DNA of 64,000 nucleotides. Source: Fundidesulfovibrio agrisoli. Lineage in GTDB: Bacteria; Desulfobacterota; Desulfovibrionia; Desulfovibrionales; Desulfovibrionaceae. This document shows positions 19,649 to 27,430 of the stretch, in pieces; within the stretch, counting starts at the first letter, position 1; each line of letters opens with the position of its first letter. The stretch covers positions 229,899 to 293,898 of the forward strand of contig NZ_JAKZKX010000002.1 in the NCBI RefSeq assembly GCF_022808715.1. The letters are read 5' to 3'. The notes beneath the pieces were generated by a model. It was not told where the DNA came from, made no database searches, and saw only the letters and a program-made list of their open reading frames with translations. Both the position numbers and the translations under genes were made by a program.

Positions 19649-20472
19649 AGCAGGTCCCTGCAATGGCGGGTGGCAAATTCCAGGGCCTTTCGCGCCGGGC
19701 CGAGCGTGGGGTCGATCTCCAGTACGCGGCGCAGCGTCTCCTGGGCGTGGTTCCATTTCCCCGCGTCGATGTAGACCCGCGACAGGTTGAACAGATAGTT
19801 CACGTTGTTCTCGTCCTTCTCCAGCGCGGAGCGGTAGGCGCGCTCGGCGTTGTCGAACTGGCGGATCTTCCGGAAGGCCACGCCCATCATGGCCATGCTC
19901 TTGTGATCCTGCCGGTCGATGGCCACGGCCTTCTCAAGAAAGGTGATGCACTCGATGTGATTGATGTCGAAGAGCATCTTGCCGATCTCGGCCTGGAGCG
20001 GCGCATCGCCGGGGAAGTCGGCGCTCAGGCGGCCAAGGTGCTGCACGGCCCCGTCGAAGTACCTCTGGGCGATGAGCTGGCGGCCCTTTTCCATGCGGTC
20101 CGTGCGGGATTGCAGCCGGGCCTCCTCGGCCTCGCGCTGCCGGTCCTGGCGCAGGGAGCGCATCTTTTCGGGCAGCTCCCGCAGACGCGAGAGGAGCTGG
20201 AGCTCGTTGCGGGGCACGTATTCCAACGGCTCCGGGCACATCTGCTTCACCACTGGATCAAGGCTGATGAGGTGCACCGCCTTGGTGAGCAGATCCTGGT
20301 ATTCCTTCTTTTCCTGACGGATCAGGACTCCGCCGTGCTTTATGTAGGCGTACAGGCCGTAGACAGCCGCCTTTATGGCGTCTTCCACCGAGCCATCCTT
20401 GAGGATGGAAACGATGTTCAACAAATGTTTTCGCGCCTGGACAATGATGTCCTGGGGTTCCAGCTCGCTCAT
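19645..20472 (-). CDS. TPR-repeat protein, paralogue of the one at 16075
   Basis: 275 residues from the ATG at 20472 (MSELEPQDIIVQARKHLLNI). A start 57 bases earlier is also open and neither has a strong ribosome site. The N-terminal helical region (VEDAIKAAVYGLYAYIK, then QEKKEYQDLLTKAVHLIS) is followed by a charged stretch (RQDRQREAEEARLQSRTDR) and about four TPRs. It shares the full architecture with the TPR protein at 16075-16884. No export signal. It leads a coupled string TPR-HD-ddl. The function is not recognised; a link to cell-wall or envelope work is suggested only by ddl. Confidence 0.83.
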   Translation of the reverse strand: MSELEPQDIIVQARKHLLNIVSILKDGSVEDAIKAAVYGLYAYIKHGGVLIRQEKKEYQDLLTKAVHLISLDPVVKQMCPEPLEYVPRNELQLLSRLRELPEKMRSLRQDRQREAEEARLQSRTDRMEKGRQLIAQRYFDGAVQHLGRLSADFPGDAPLQAEIGKMLFDINHIECITFLEKAVAIDRQDHKSMAMMGVAFRKIRQFDNAERAYRSALEKDENNVNYLFNLSRVYIDAGKWNHAQETLRRVLEIDPTLGPARKALEFATRHCRDLL

Positions 20473-20817
20473 ACGACACCGTCTGAAGGCCACATCGGCC
20501 GGATTACCTGACTTAAGAGCCATTACCACGCCACGCGAGGCTTTTGCAAGCCAAATCTGGCGGCATGGAATGCCTGGGAGCCGATATACTGCATCCGGGC
20601 AACAATCCGCCCAAGAGAGACGACAGTCTCCGCCATGAGGGGGCTCCCGGCAGAATTATGTACCCCCCGGGTATGAATTCCAGATGTCAGAACCATGTAA
20701 GGAGGTTCATCTTCCGCCTCCCGGCCTTGACTTGCCCGCTTGGAGCCACCATATACCCGTGCATCCAGTCGCGGCGCTTCCATTTCACAACGCCGCATCA
20801 TTTTGGGAGGTTCACCC
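20473..20817. other. Gene-free stretch upstream of hypC
   Basis: 345 bases between the divergent TPR gene and hypC. The only clear signal is a sigma70-like promoter for hypC (20727-20757). There is also a GGAGG just before ATTCATC-like sequence at 20700 that opens no useful reading frame. I see no riboswitch, RNA gene or repeat. Confidence 0.6.
20727..20757 (+). promoter_or_regulatory. Candidate sigma70 promoter for hypCDE
   Basis: TTGACT (20727-20732) is followed by TATACC (20752-20757) with a 19-base spacer; CATATA at 20750 would give 17. hypC starts at 20818, leaving a leader of about 55 bases. Confidence 0.45.
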
Positions 20818-21045
20818 ATGTGCCTGGCAGTCCCCATGGAAGTGAAGCACATCGAAGGAGAGGTCGCCGACGTTGAAATCGGCGGCGTCCGCAAGCAGAT
20901 CCGTCTCGACCTCATCGAAGACAAACCCGCCGTGGGCGAATTCGTCATCATCCACGCAGGATTCGCGATCAGGATTCTCAACCGCGAAGAAGCGCTGGAA
21001 ACGTTGAAGATTTTCCAGGAGGGATGGAATCTTGACCTCATCTGA
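20818..21045 (+). CDS. hypC: HypC, hydrogenase maturation chaperone
   Basis: 75 residues, start MCLAVPMEVKHIEG. The family hallmark is the N-terminal M-C-x-(A/G)-(V/I)-P, with Cys2 as the essential residue that helps carry the Fe(CN)2CO unit. GGAGG lies nine bases before the ATG. It forms a complex with HypD and delivers the iron group to the [NiFe]-hydrogenase large subunit. Overlaps hypD by 14 bases. hypA, hypB and hypF are not in this window. Confidence 0.96.
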   Translation: MCLAVPMEVKHIEGEVADVEIGGVRKQIRLDLIEDKPAVGEFVIIHAGFAIRILNREEALETLKIFQEGWNLDLI

Positions 21046-22138
21046 TCCCCTCCGCGACCCGGCGCGTTGCAAGGAGCTCCTGGCTCAGATCGAAGAATCC
21101 GTCAAAGGCTCCACCCTTCGCTTCATGGAAGTCTGCGGCACCCACACCGTGGCCCTGTTCCGCAGCGGCGTGCATTCGCTGCTGCCGAAATCCGTGGTGC
21201 ACCTCACCGGCCCTGGCTGCCCCGTGTGCGTGACGCACGAATCCGAGGTGGCCGCCTATCTCGAGCTCGCAGGCAAGGAGGGCGTCATCATCGCCACCTT
21301 CGGCGACCTGATGCGCGTGCCCGGCCCCGGCGGCGCCAGCCTGAAAAAGGCCCACGCCGAGGGAGCCCGCGTGGAGGTGGTCTATTCGCCCTTCGACGCC
21401 CTGGCCATCGCCCGCGACAACCCCGGCGACAAGGTGGTCTTCCTGGGCATCGGCTTCGAGACCACCACCCCCACCGTGGCCGCCACCGTGCGGATCGCCC
21501 GCCAGGAGGGGCTCAAGAACTTCCTGGTCATGCCCTTCCACAAGCTGGTTCCCCCGGCCCTGGACGCCCTGCTCTCCGACCCGGACATGGCCGTGGAGGG
21601 CTTCATGCTGCCCGGCCACGTCTCCGCCATCATCGGCATGGAGCCCTACAGGCCCCTGGCCGAGCGCTACCGCATCCCCGCCGTGGTGGCCGGTTTCGAG
21701 CCGGTGGACCTGCTCCAGGCCATCCTGCTCATGGCGGAGATGAAGCGCCAGGGCAAACCCAAGGTCATCAACAACTACAAGCGCGTGGTGGCCGACGAGG
21801 GCAACCCCAAGGCCCGGGCCATCGTGGCCGAGGTCTACAAGCCCGTGGACGCCCTCTGGCGCGGCATCGGCACCATCCCGCTCTCCGGCCTGGGCTTCAC
21901 GGACGCCTACCGCGCCTACGACGCCTTCGAGGTGCTCGGCGTGGAGCTCAAGGCCTCCAAGCCGCTGCCCGGCTGCCGTTGCGGCGAGGTGCTCAAGGGC
22001 ATCATGCGCCCCGACGAGTGCCCGCTGTTCGGCAAGGCCTGCACCCCGGCCCAGCCCGTGGGCCCGTGCATGGTCTCCACCGAGGGCAGTTGCGCCGCGT
22101 ACTTCAAATACCAGATCGACCTCAACTCCGACCGGTAG
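21032..22138 (+). CDS. hypD: HypD, [NiFe]-hydrogenase iron-centre maturation protein
   Basis: 368 residues. The start is probably the TTG at 21032, inside the end of hypC and nine bases after GGAGGG; no ATG gives the family N-terminus. Conserved blocks are FMEVCGTHTVALFRSG (near residue 30), LTGPGCPVCVT (near 65), GFETTTPT, and the C-terminal cysteines for the [4Fe-4S] cluster in GCRCGEVLKG, ECPLFGKAC and PCMVSTEGSCAAYF. It assembles the Fe(CN)2CO group with HypC and HypE. Followed by hypE after six bases. Confidence 0.96.
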   Translation: MTSSDPLRDPARCKELLAQIEESVKGSTLRFMEVCGTHTVALFRSGVHSLLPKSVVHLTGPGCPVCVTHESEVAAYLELAGKEGVIIATFGDLMRVPGPGGASLKKAHAEGARVEVVYSPFDALAIARDNPGDKVVFLGIGFETTTPTVAATVRIARQEGLKNFLVMPFHKLVPPALDALLSDPDMAVEGFMLPGHVSAIIGMEPYRPLAERYRIPAVVAGFEPVDLLQAILLMAEMKRQGKPKVINNYKRVVADEGNPKARAIVAEVYKPVDALWRGIGTIPLSGLGFTDAYRAYDAFEVLGVELKASKPLPGCRCGEVLKGIMRPDECPLFGKACTPAQPVGPCMVSTEGSCAAYFKYQIDLNSDR

Positions 22139-22144
22139 GGCTCC

Positions 22145-23149
22145 ATGAGCGACAAGATTCTTCTGGATCAAGGCAGCGGGGGCCTGGCCTCCCACCGGTT
22201 GGTGGCCGACGTGTTCTTCAAGCACCTGGGCAACCCCATCCTCAACCGCATGGACGACGCGGCCCTGCTCAACGCCTCCGGGCCTCTGGCCGTCAGCACC
22301 GACTCCTTCACGGTGGACCCCATCTTCTTCCCCGGAGGTGACATCGGCGCCCTGGCCGTGCACGGCACCGTCAACGACGTGGCCATGCTCGGGGCCAGGC
22401 CGCTCTACCTGACCTGCGGCTTCATCATCGAGGAAGGCTTCGCCGTGGCCGACCTGGAGCGCATCGTGGCCTCCATGGGGCAGGCCGCGAGAAAGGCCAA
22501 GGTCCGCATCGTGGCGGGCGACACCAAGGTGGTGCCGCGCGGCACGGCGGACAAGATCTTCATCAACACCACCGGCATCGGCCAGGTGCTGGCCAACCCC
22601 GCCCCCAGCGGGCACAGGGCCAAGCCCGGCGACGCGGTCATCATCTCCGGCACCCTGGGCGACCATGGCCTCACCGTGCTCTCCCACCGCCAGGGCCTCT
22701 CCTTCGAGGCTCCGGTGCAGAGCGACTGCGCCTCGCTCAATCATCTGACGCTCAAGCTCATCGAGGCCCTGCCCAAGGTCCACGTGCTGCGCGACCCCAC
22801 CCGCGGCGGCCTGGCCACCTCGCTCAACGAGATCGCCCAGCAGTCCTCCGTGGGCATCGTGCTGGACGAGCCCGCCATCCCCGTGAGCGACGTGGTGCGC
22901 GCCGGCTGCGACATCCTCGGGCTGGACCCGCTCTACCTCGCCAACGAGGGCAAGCTCATCTGCGTGCTGCCCCAGAAGTACGCCCAGCAGGCCCTGACCA
23001 TCATGCGCCGCGACCCGCTGGGCCGCCAGGCCAGGGTGATCGGCTCTGTGGTGGCCGACAGGCCTGGCAAGGTGGTGCTGCGCACCGGCATGGGCGGGCA
23101 CAGGATGCTCGGCATGCTCGAAGGCGAGCAGCTGCCCCGCATCTGCTGA
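22145..23149 (+). CDS. hypE: HypE, thiocyanate-forming hydrogenase maturation enzyme
   Basis: 334 residues, AIR-synthase/SelD fold. Motifs are DQGSGG near the start, the ATP/metal segment MDDAALL and STDSFTVDP, then HGTVNDVAMLGA and RDPTRGGLA. It ends in PRIC, the C-terminal cysteine that HypE converts to a thiocyanate as cyanide donor. The ending and the place after hypCD separate it from SelD. It completes hypCDE and is followed 20-odd bases later by a strong terminator. Confidence 0.97.
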   Translation: MSDKILLDQGSGGLASHRLVADVFFKHLGNPILNRMDDAALLNASGPLAVSTDSFTVDPIFFPGGDIGALAVHGTVNDVAMLGARPLYLTCGFIIEEGFAVADLERIVASMGQAARKAKVRIVAGDTKVVPRGTADKIFINTTGIGQVLANPAPSGHRAKPGDAVIISGTLGDHGLTVLSHRQGLSFEAPVQSDCASLNHLTLKLIEALPKVHVLRDPTRGGLATSLNEIAQQSSVGIVLDEPAIPVSDVVRAGCDILGLDPLYLANEGKLICVLPQKYAQQALTIMRRDPLGRQARVIGSVVADRPGKVVLRTGMGGHRMLGMLEGEQLPRIC

Positions 23150-23171
23150 CGCTCCCTGAAATCGCACATGC

Positions 23172-23205
23172 AAGCCCGGAGGCCCCCCGCCTCCGGGCTT
23201 TTTTT
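23172..23205 (+). terminator. Rho-independent terminator after hypE
   Basis: AAGCCCGGAGG pairs with CCTCCGGGCTT around a C-rich loop and is followed by TTTTT. Closes hypCDE. Confidence 0.92.
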
Positions 23206-23274
23206 GCCGCCGGATTTCCGACACATGCGGCAACCCTTCGCGCCAACACCTCGGAATAACATACCAGGCCCACA

Positions 23275-23290
23275 TGGCATGGATACTGCT
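23275..23290 (+). promoter_or_regulatory. Candidate sigma54 promoter
   Basis: TGGCATGGATACTGCT matches the sigma54 consensus (TGGCACG-N4-TTGCW) at all but two specified positions. The invariant GG (23276-23277) and GC (23288-23289) are exactly 10 bases apart. The YbjQ-like gene begins about 70 bases downstream at 23359. Confidence 0.65.
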
Positions 23291-23358
23291 ATGCTTTTGG
23301 GACGACACACACCGGCCCAGGCCGGAGCGACATACTCTCTAAGCCGCAAGGAGGAGCC

Positions 23359-23736
23359 ATGCTCTCGATCTTCACCGGTTCGGACCGCAAAGCGAAGGAT
23401 CCCAACGAGGAACTCAAGCAGGGCAAGCGCCTCCAGCACGCCAAGGAGATGTTCTACTCCGGCAAGTTCCTGATGGTCACCACACCGAGCATCAAGGGCC
23501 GCCGCGCCAAAAGCGTGCTGGGCCTGGTCCACGGGCGCGGCTACGACGCCGAGTGCGCCATGCTCTCCCTGGCCGCATCCGCCATGGAGATCGGCGCGGA
23601 AGCCATCGTGGGCTATCAGGAGGCCGTGGCCTTCCATCCCGACGGCTCCAAGTTCTTCAGCTGCTACGGCACCGCCATCACCCTGGACAAGACCGCCCAG
23701 GCCAGGACCGCCATCCGCAGGGCCATAACGCACTAG
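23359..23736 (+). CDS. YbjQ-like (UPF0145) putative metal-binding protein, divergent
   Basis: 125 residues, AGGAGG in place before the ATG. The core from about residue 38 (FLMVTTPSIKGRRAKSVLGL) matches the UPF0145/YbjQ pattern: TTxxxxG near the start, then GLVHG, then AAxAMEIGAEAIVGYQ, ending in CYGTAITL (usually SGTAV). The N-terminal 35 residues (KDPNEELKQGKRLQHAKEMF) are charged and extra to the family. YbjQ proteins form pentamers and have been called heavy-metal-binding; no function is firmly established. A candidate sigma54 promoter lies upstream. Confidence 0.7.
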   Translation: MLSIFTGSDRKAKDPNEELKQGKRLQHAKEMFYSGKFLMVTTPSIKGRRAKSVLGLVHGRGYDAECAMLSLAASAMEIGAEAIVGYQEAVAFHPDGSKFFSCYGTAITLDKTAQARTAIRRAITH

Positions 23737-23767
23737 GCCCCGCACCAGCCGCCTGCGGACGATTTTT

Positions 23768-23802
23768 GCCCGCCCGGCCCCTCCGCGGGGGGACGGGCGG
23801 GC
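23768..23802. terminator. GC-rich hairpin after the YbjQ-like gene
   Basis: GCCCGCCCG pairs with CGGGCGGGC; the inner part GCCCCTCC/GGGGGGAC can extend the stem. It is followed by ATTTCG, so the T run is poor. It probably still reduces read-through into the regulator genes. Confidence 0.55.
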
Positions 23803-23944
23803 ATTTCGCACCGTCCGTCGCCAGAACAATCCCTACCGTGGCGCTCCGAGATAAAAATGAATTGGCCTGAGCCTTGTTTTCGCGTATCGATGACGTGACT
23901 TATGCCGTGGAGTTACGACGTCCAACGTTTGCAAGCGACACACA

Positions 23945-24325
23945 ATGCGCACCGATGAAGCCGAACTTCTGGTAGTTGACGACGAAGCCCCCGTGCGGCT
24001 CAGTCTGGCCGCATACCTCGAGGACGAAGGCTTCATGGTCCGCACCGCCGATTCAGCCGAACAGGCGATCGACGTCGCGCGCTCGAACCCGCCGCATCTG
24101 GCCGTCGTGGACCTGCGCCTGCCCGGAATGGACGGCGCGGCCCTGATTCTCGAGCTTGCCCGCGACCATCCGGGCATGAAGTTCCTCATCCACACCGGCT
24201 CCACCAAGTTCAGCCTCTCGGAGGACCTCAAGTCCGCAGGGCTCGACGACAGCCACGTCTTCTTCAAGCCCGTGCTGGACATGGGGGAAATGGTGCGCAA
24301 AATCACGACTCTCCTCCAGGAATGA
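23945..24325 (+). CDS. Single-domain response regulator
   Basis: 126 residues consisting of one receiver domain. Acidic pocket D12/D13 (VVDDEAP), phospho-acceptor D56 in VVDLRLPGMDG, the T/S position in HTGST and K108 in FFKPV. There is no output domain. The four-base gap to the REC-PAS-GGDEF-EAL gene and similarity of the two receivers suggest they share a phosphorelay or that this one tunes the other. No kinase gene is adjacent. Confidence 0.92.
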   Translation: MRTDEAELLVVDDEAPVRLSLAAYLEDEGFMVRTADSAEQAIDVARSNPPHLAVVDLRLPGMDGAALILELARDHPGMKFLIHTGSTKFSLSEDLKSAGLDDSHVFFKPVLDMGEMVRKITTLLQE

Positions 24326-24329
24326 CCCC

Positions 24330-26537
24330 ATGACATATGAGCCCTTGGCCACGCTGCTGACCATCGACGATGAAGATGTCATCCGGCGCTCCTTCCAGGC
24401 CTACCTCGAAGACAGCGGTTTCAAGGTGCTCCAGGCCTCCAACGGCCGCCTCGGCCTTGAAGTCTTCCGCGCCGAACACCCCGACATCATCCTTGTTGAC
24501 CTGCGCATGCCCGAGATGGACGGCCTCGAAGTGCTGGCCACCGTGGTTCGCGAGGCCCCGGACGTGCCCATCATCGTGGTCTCCGGCACCGGCATGATCC
24601 AGGACGCCATCGAGGCCCTGCGCCTCGGCGCCTGGGACTACGTGCTCAAGCCCGTGGAGGACCTGGGCATCCTGGAGCACTGCGTGCGCCGCGCCCTGGA
24701 GCGGGCCAAGCTCCTCAAGGAGAACAAGGCCCACCGCGAGAACCTGGAAAAACAGGTCCGCCGCAGGACCGTCGAGCTCCACGACCGCACCCTCCAACTG
24801 GAGGAGACCAACAAGCGCCTCCAGACCGAGATCAACGAGCGCAACGCCGCCGAGGCCAAATACCGCTCCATCTTCGAGAACGCCATCGAGGGCATCTTCC
24901 AGGTGGACCACCAGGGCCGCATGGTGAGCGCCAACCCGGCCATGGCCCGCATCCTGGGCTACGCCTCCCTGGAGGAGATGGCCGGTTCGGTCAGCGACCT
25001 GGCGGAGCGCATCTGCAGCGACCCCAGCAAGCGCGAGATATTCCAGCGCGTCATGAGCGACCACGGCAGCATCCAGGCCTTCGAGGTGCAGACCGTGCGC
25101 CAGGACGGCAGCCCCCTGTGGGCCTCCATCAACGCCCACCTCGTGCACGGCCCCACCGGCGAGAACGTGCGCTACGAGGGAACCCTGGAGGACATCAGCG
25201 AGCACAAGCGCTTCGAGGAGCAGCTGCTGCACCAGTCGCTGCACGACGCCCTCACCGGCCTGCCCAACCGCGCCCTGTTCATGGACCGCCTCTCCCAGGC
25301 CATCACGCGCTGCGCCCGGCACAACAGCTTCTTCGCCCTGCTCTACCTTGACGTGGACCGCTTCAAGGTCATCAACGACAGCCTCGGCCACGCCCTGGGC
25401 GACCAGTTCCTCATCAAGCTGGCCGAGCGCCTGAAGACCGTCACCCGCGAGGCCGACACCCTGGCCCGCATGGGCGGCGACGAGTTCGCCGTCATCTCGG
25501 AGCAGGTGCGCAGCCTCTCCGGGGCCACGCTGGTGGCGGAGCGCATCCTCGAGGAATTGAGCGCGCCCTTCAACATCGACGGGCAGGAGATCTACAGCAC
25601 CGTCTCCATCGGCATCATCTGCTGCACGGGCTACTGCGGCACCGCCGAGGAAGTGCTGCGCGACGCGGACCTGACCATGTACCGCGCCAAGAGCATGGGC
25701 AAGTCGCGCTACGAGGTGTTCGACAACGCCCTGCACGAGCAGACCATCCGCCTGCTCACCATGGAGAACGAGTTCCGCAGGGCCCTGGCCAAGAACGAAT
25801 TCGAGCTGCACTACCAGCCCATCGTGGACGTGAACACCGGCGCGACAGTGAGCCTGGAGGCCCTGCTGCGCTGGAAGCACCCCGAGCGGGGCTACATCCC
25901 GCCCCTTGAGTTCATTCCCCTGGCCGAGGAGAACGGGCTCATCGTGCCGCTGGGCTGGTGGGTACTGGAAGAGGCCTGCCGCATGCTGGCCCTCATCCAG
26001 AAGCGCTTCCCGCTGCCCACGCCCCTCTCCATGACCGTCAACATTTCGGCCAAGCAGTTCTCCCAGACGGACCTGGGCCAGAAGCTGGCGGGCCTGCTCC
26101 AGACGGCGGAGATCGCTCCGGGCAGCCTGGAACTGGAGATCACCGAGAGCGTCATCATGGATCGCGGCGAAGCTTCCATCGAACGCCTGGAGGAGCTCAA
26201 GGCCCTGGGCCTGCGCCTTTTCGTGGACGACTTCGGCACGGGCTACTCCTCGCTGTCGTACCTGCACCGCTTCCCCATCGACATGCTCAAGATCGACCGC
26301 TCCTTCATCCGGGAGATCGACGCCACCGGCGGCCACGCGGAGATCGTGCGGGCCATCGTGGGCCTGGGGCGCAACCTGGGCCTGGGCCTCATCGCCGAAG
26401 GCGTGGAGACCGAAGCCCAACTCGCCGTCATCAGGACGCTGGGCTGCCAGATGGCCCAGGGGTTCCTGTTCTCCAGGCCGCAGCCGGCCGAGGCCATCAT
26501 GAACTACCTGGAGAAGGACTTCGCCGAGCGGCGCTAG
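24330..26537 (+). CDS. Response regulator with PAS, GGDEF and EAL domains (c-di-GMP turnover)
   Basis: 735 residues. The receiver covers 1-125 (phospho-acceptor D57 in LVDLRMP, KPVED at 109). A coiled coil (about 130-170, ENKAHRENLEKQVRRRTVEL) leads to a PAS domain (175-295). The GGDEF domain (305-465) has an intact active site RMGGDEFAV. The EAL domain (485-730) has SLEALLRW, the DDFGTGYSSL loop and EGVET, so a catalytic phosphodiesterase is expected. Both synthetic and degrading sites look intact, so the net activity cannot be predicted. Soluble. Followed by a good terminator. Confidence 0.95.
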   Translation: MTYEPLATLLTIDDEDVIRRSFQAYLEDSGFKVLQASNGRLGLEVFRAEHPDIILVDLRMPEMDGLEVLATVVREAPDVPIIVVSGTGMIQDAIEALRLGAWDYVLKPVEDLGILEHCVRRALERAKLLKENKAHRENLEKQVRRRTVELHDRTLQLEETNKRLQTEINERNAAEAKYRSIFENAIEGIFQVDHQGRMVSANPAMARILGYASLEEMAGSVSDLAERICSDPSKREIFQRVMSDHGSIQAFEVQTVRQDGSPLWASINAHLVHGPTGENVRYEGTLEDISEHKRFEEQLLHQSLHDALTGLPNRALFMDRLSQAITRCARHNSFFALLYLDVDRFKVINDSLGHALGDQFLIKLAERLKTVTREADTLARMGGDEFAVISEQVRSLSGATLVAERILEELSAPFNIDGQEIYSTVSIGIICCTGYCGTAEEVLRDADLTMYRAKSMGKSRYEVFDNALHEQTIRLLTMENEFRRALAKNEFELHYQPIVDVNTGATVSLEALLRWKHPERGYIPPLEFIPLAEENGLIVPLGWWVLEEACRMLALIQKRFPLPTPLSMTVNISAKQFSQTDLGQKLAGLLQTAEIAPGSLELEITESVIMDRGEASIERLEELKALGLRLFVDDFGTGYSSLSYLHRFPIDMLKIDRSFIREIDATGGHAEIVRAIVGLGRNLGLGLIAEGVETEAQLAVIRTLGCQMAQGFLFSRPQPAEAIMNYLEKDFAERR

Positions 26538-26576
26538 CCGCCCTGGAACACTCCAGGCGGCCATACCGCAATGACA

Positions 26577-26612
26577 AAGCCCCCGCGCATCGGCGATGCG
26601 CGGGGGCTTTTA
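26577..26612 (+). terminator. Rho-independent terminator after the GGDEF-EAL gene
   Basis: AAGCCCCCGCGCAT pairs perfectly with ATGCGCGGGGGCTT around CGGCG, followed by TTTA. It sits 39 bases after the stop codon. Confidence 0.88.
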
Positions 26613-26711
26613 GCTGCATCAGGCCCGGGAGGCCTCCGTCAGACGGCCGCCGCGCTTGGCGCGCCCGCCGGTCACGAAGGCCCGGGAGGGATCATCCCGC
26701 AACTTCGGCAC

Positions 26712-27005
26712 TCAATAGGTTTCGGCCGGAGGGGGGGGAGCTTGCTTTTTCTTCTTGTAGGTGCTGGGCGCGGCCTTTTTCTCCTGCTCGTGGCCGTAGA
26801 GGCCGCCCGCCACCGCGCCGAGCGCGCCGCCCACGGCCGCGCCCACGCCCACATAGCCGCCGGCGATGGCCGCGATGCCAGCGCCGGCGCCAGCGCCGAT
26901 GACGCCGCCGCTCAACGCGCCCTGCTGGGTTTTGGTCATGTTGGTGCATCCGGCGCCCAACAACAACGAAAGGACAAGGACACCCGTGGTGAGAGTTCTG
27001 CTCAT
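26712..27005 (-). CDS. Glycine-zipper lipoprotein
   Basis: 97 residues. Signal peptide with lipobox LGAGC (lipidated Cys20). Residues 28-70 form a glycine-zipper region (GGVIGAGAGAGIAAIAGGYVG and on) like that of SlyB/Rcs-type and YMGG lipoproteins, which insert as a hairpin in the membrane. The tail is basic and proline-rich (STYKKKKQAPPPPAETY). Likely outer-membrane anchored; role unknown. It follows the small secreted protein gene by 11 bases and is the last gene of the long minus-strand run. Confidence 0.82.
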   Translation of the reverse strand: MSRTLTTGVLVLSLLLGAGCTNMTKTQQGALSGGVIGAGAGAGIAAIAGGYVGVGAAVGGALGAVAGGLYGHEQEKKAAPSTYKKKKQAPPPPAETY

Positions 27006-27016
27006 GGTTTCACCCG

Positions 27017-27415
27017 CTATTTGGCTGGAGTCTCAGGGATGGCCACTTCGTACCACAGAACCTCGACCACCGGCTTGGACTTGAGCTCGGGCTTTGTGGC
27101 GAAGGCCTTGTCCATGGCCGCGACGATCTCCTTGAGGGTGTAGCGCGACAGGCCGCGCACCCAACTCGGGACAAGGCTCTTCTGGACAGGGGGGAGACTG
27201 TCGCCCTGGACTTCCTTTTCCAGCTCCACCATGGTCGTGAGCCCGGCGATGAAGGCCAGGCGCTCGCCGTCGGTGGCGTTGACCCAGTTCTCGCCCGTGA
27301 TGACCGGGAAGGTGGTCTTGTCCTGGGCCATGGCCTGGGCCTGGGCCGCGCCGCATGCGAACAGAGCGACGACGGCGACCATCGCCGTCAGTAGGATCGT
27401 CCTGCAAATCGCCAC
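27017..27415 (-). CDS. Small secreted protein of unknown function
   Basis: 132 residues from a GTG at 27415 with AAGGAGG six bases before it. The Sec signal peptide MAICRTILLTAMVAVVALFACGAAQA is probably cleaved near residue 26. The mature part is about 105 residues with the pattern NWVNATDGERLAFIAGLTTM and SRYTLKEIVAAMDKAF, faintly like small periplasmic proteins of the Rap1a type. The similarity is too weak to assign. It lies between the HPPD-like gene and the glycine-zipper lipoprotein gene. Confidence 0.7.
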   Translation of the reverse strand: MAICRTILLTAMVAVVALFACGAAQAQAMAQDKTTFPVITGENWVNATDGERLAFIAGLTTMVELEKEVQGDSLPPVQKSLVPSWVRGLSRYTLKEIVAAMDKAFATKPELKSKPVVEVLWYEVAIPETPAK

Positions 27416-27430
27416 ACCGTACCTCCTTGG

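Noticed and set aside
22145..23149. Reading hypE as selD because selC is nearby
   Set aside because: It follows hypC and hypD and ends in PRIC, the HypE cysteine terminus; the SelD N-terminal Cys/Sec loop is missing.
21038..23308. 756-codon open frame on the minus strand opposite hypD and hypE
   Set aside because: It is a mirror frame of GC-rich codons; its product is rich in His/Gly/Val with no domain, while hypD and hypE are complete on the other strand.
24303..26564. 753-codon minus-strand frame opposite the GGDEF-EAL gene
   Set aside because: No recognisable motif, low-complexity composition, and the opposite strand encodes four intact domains.
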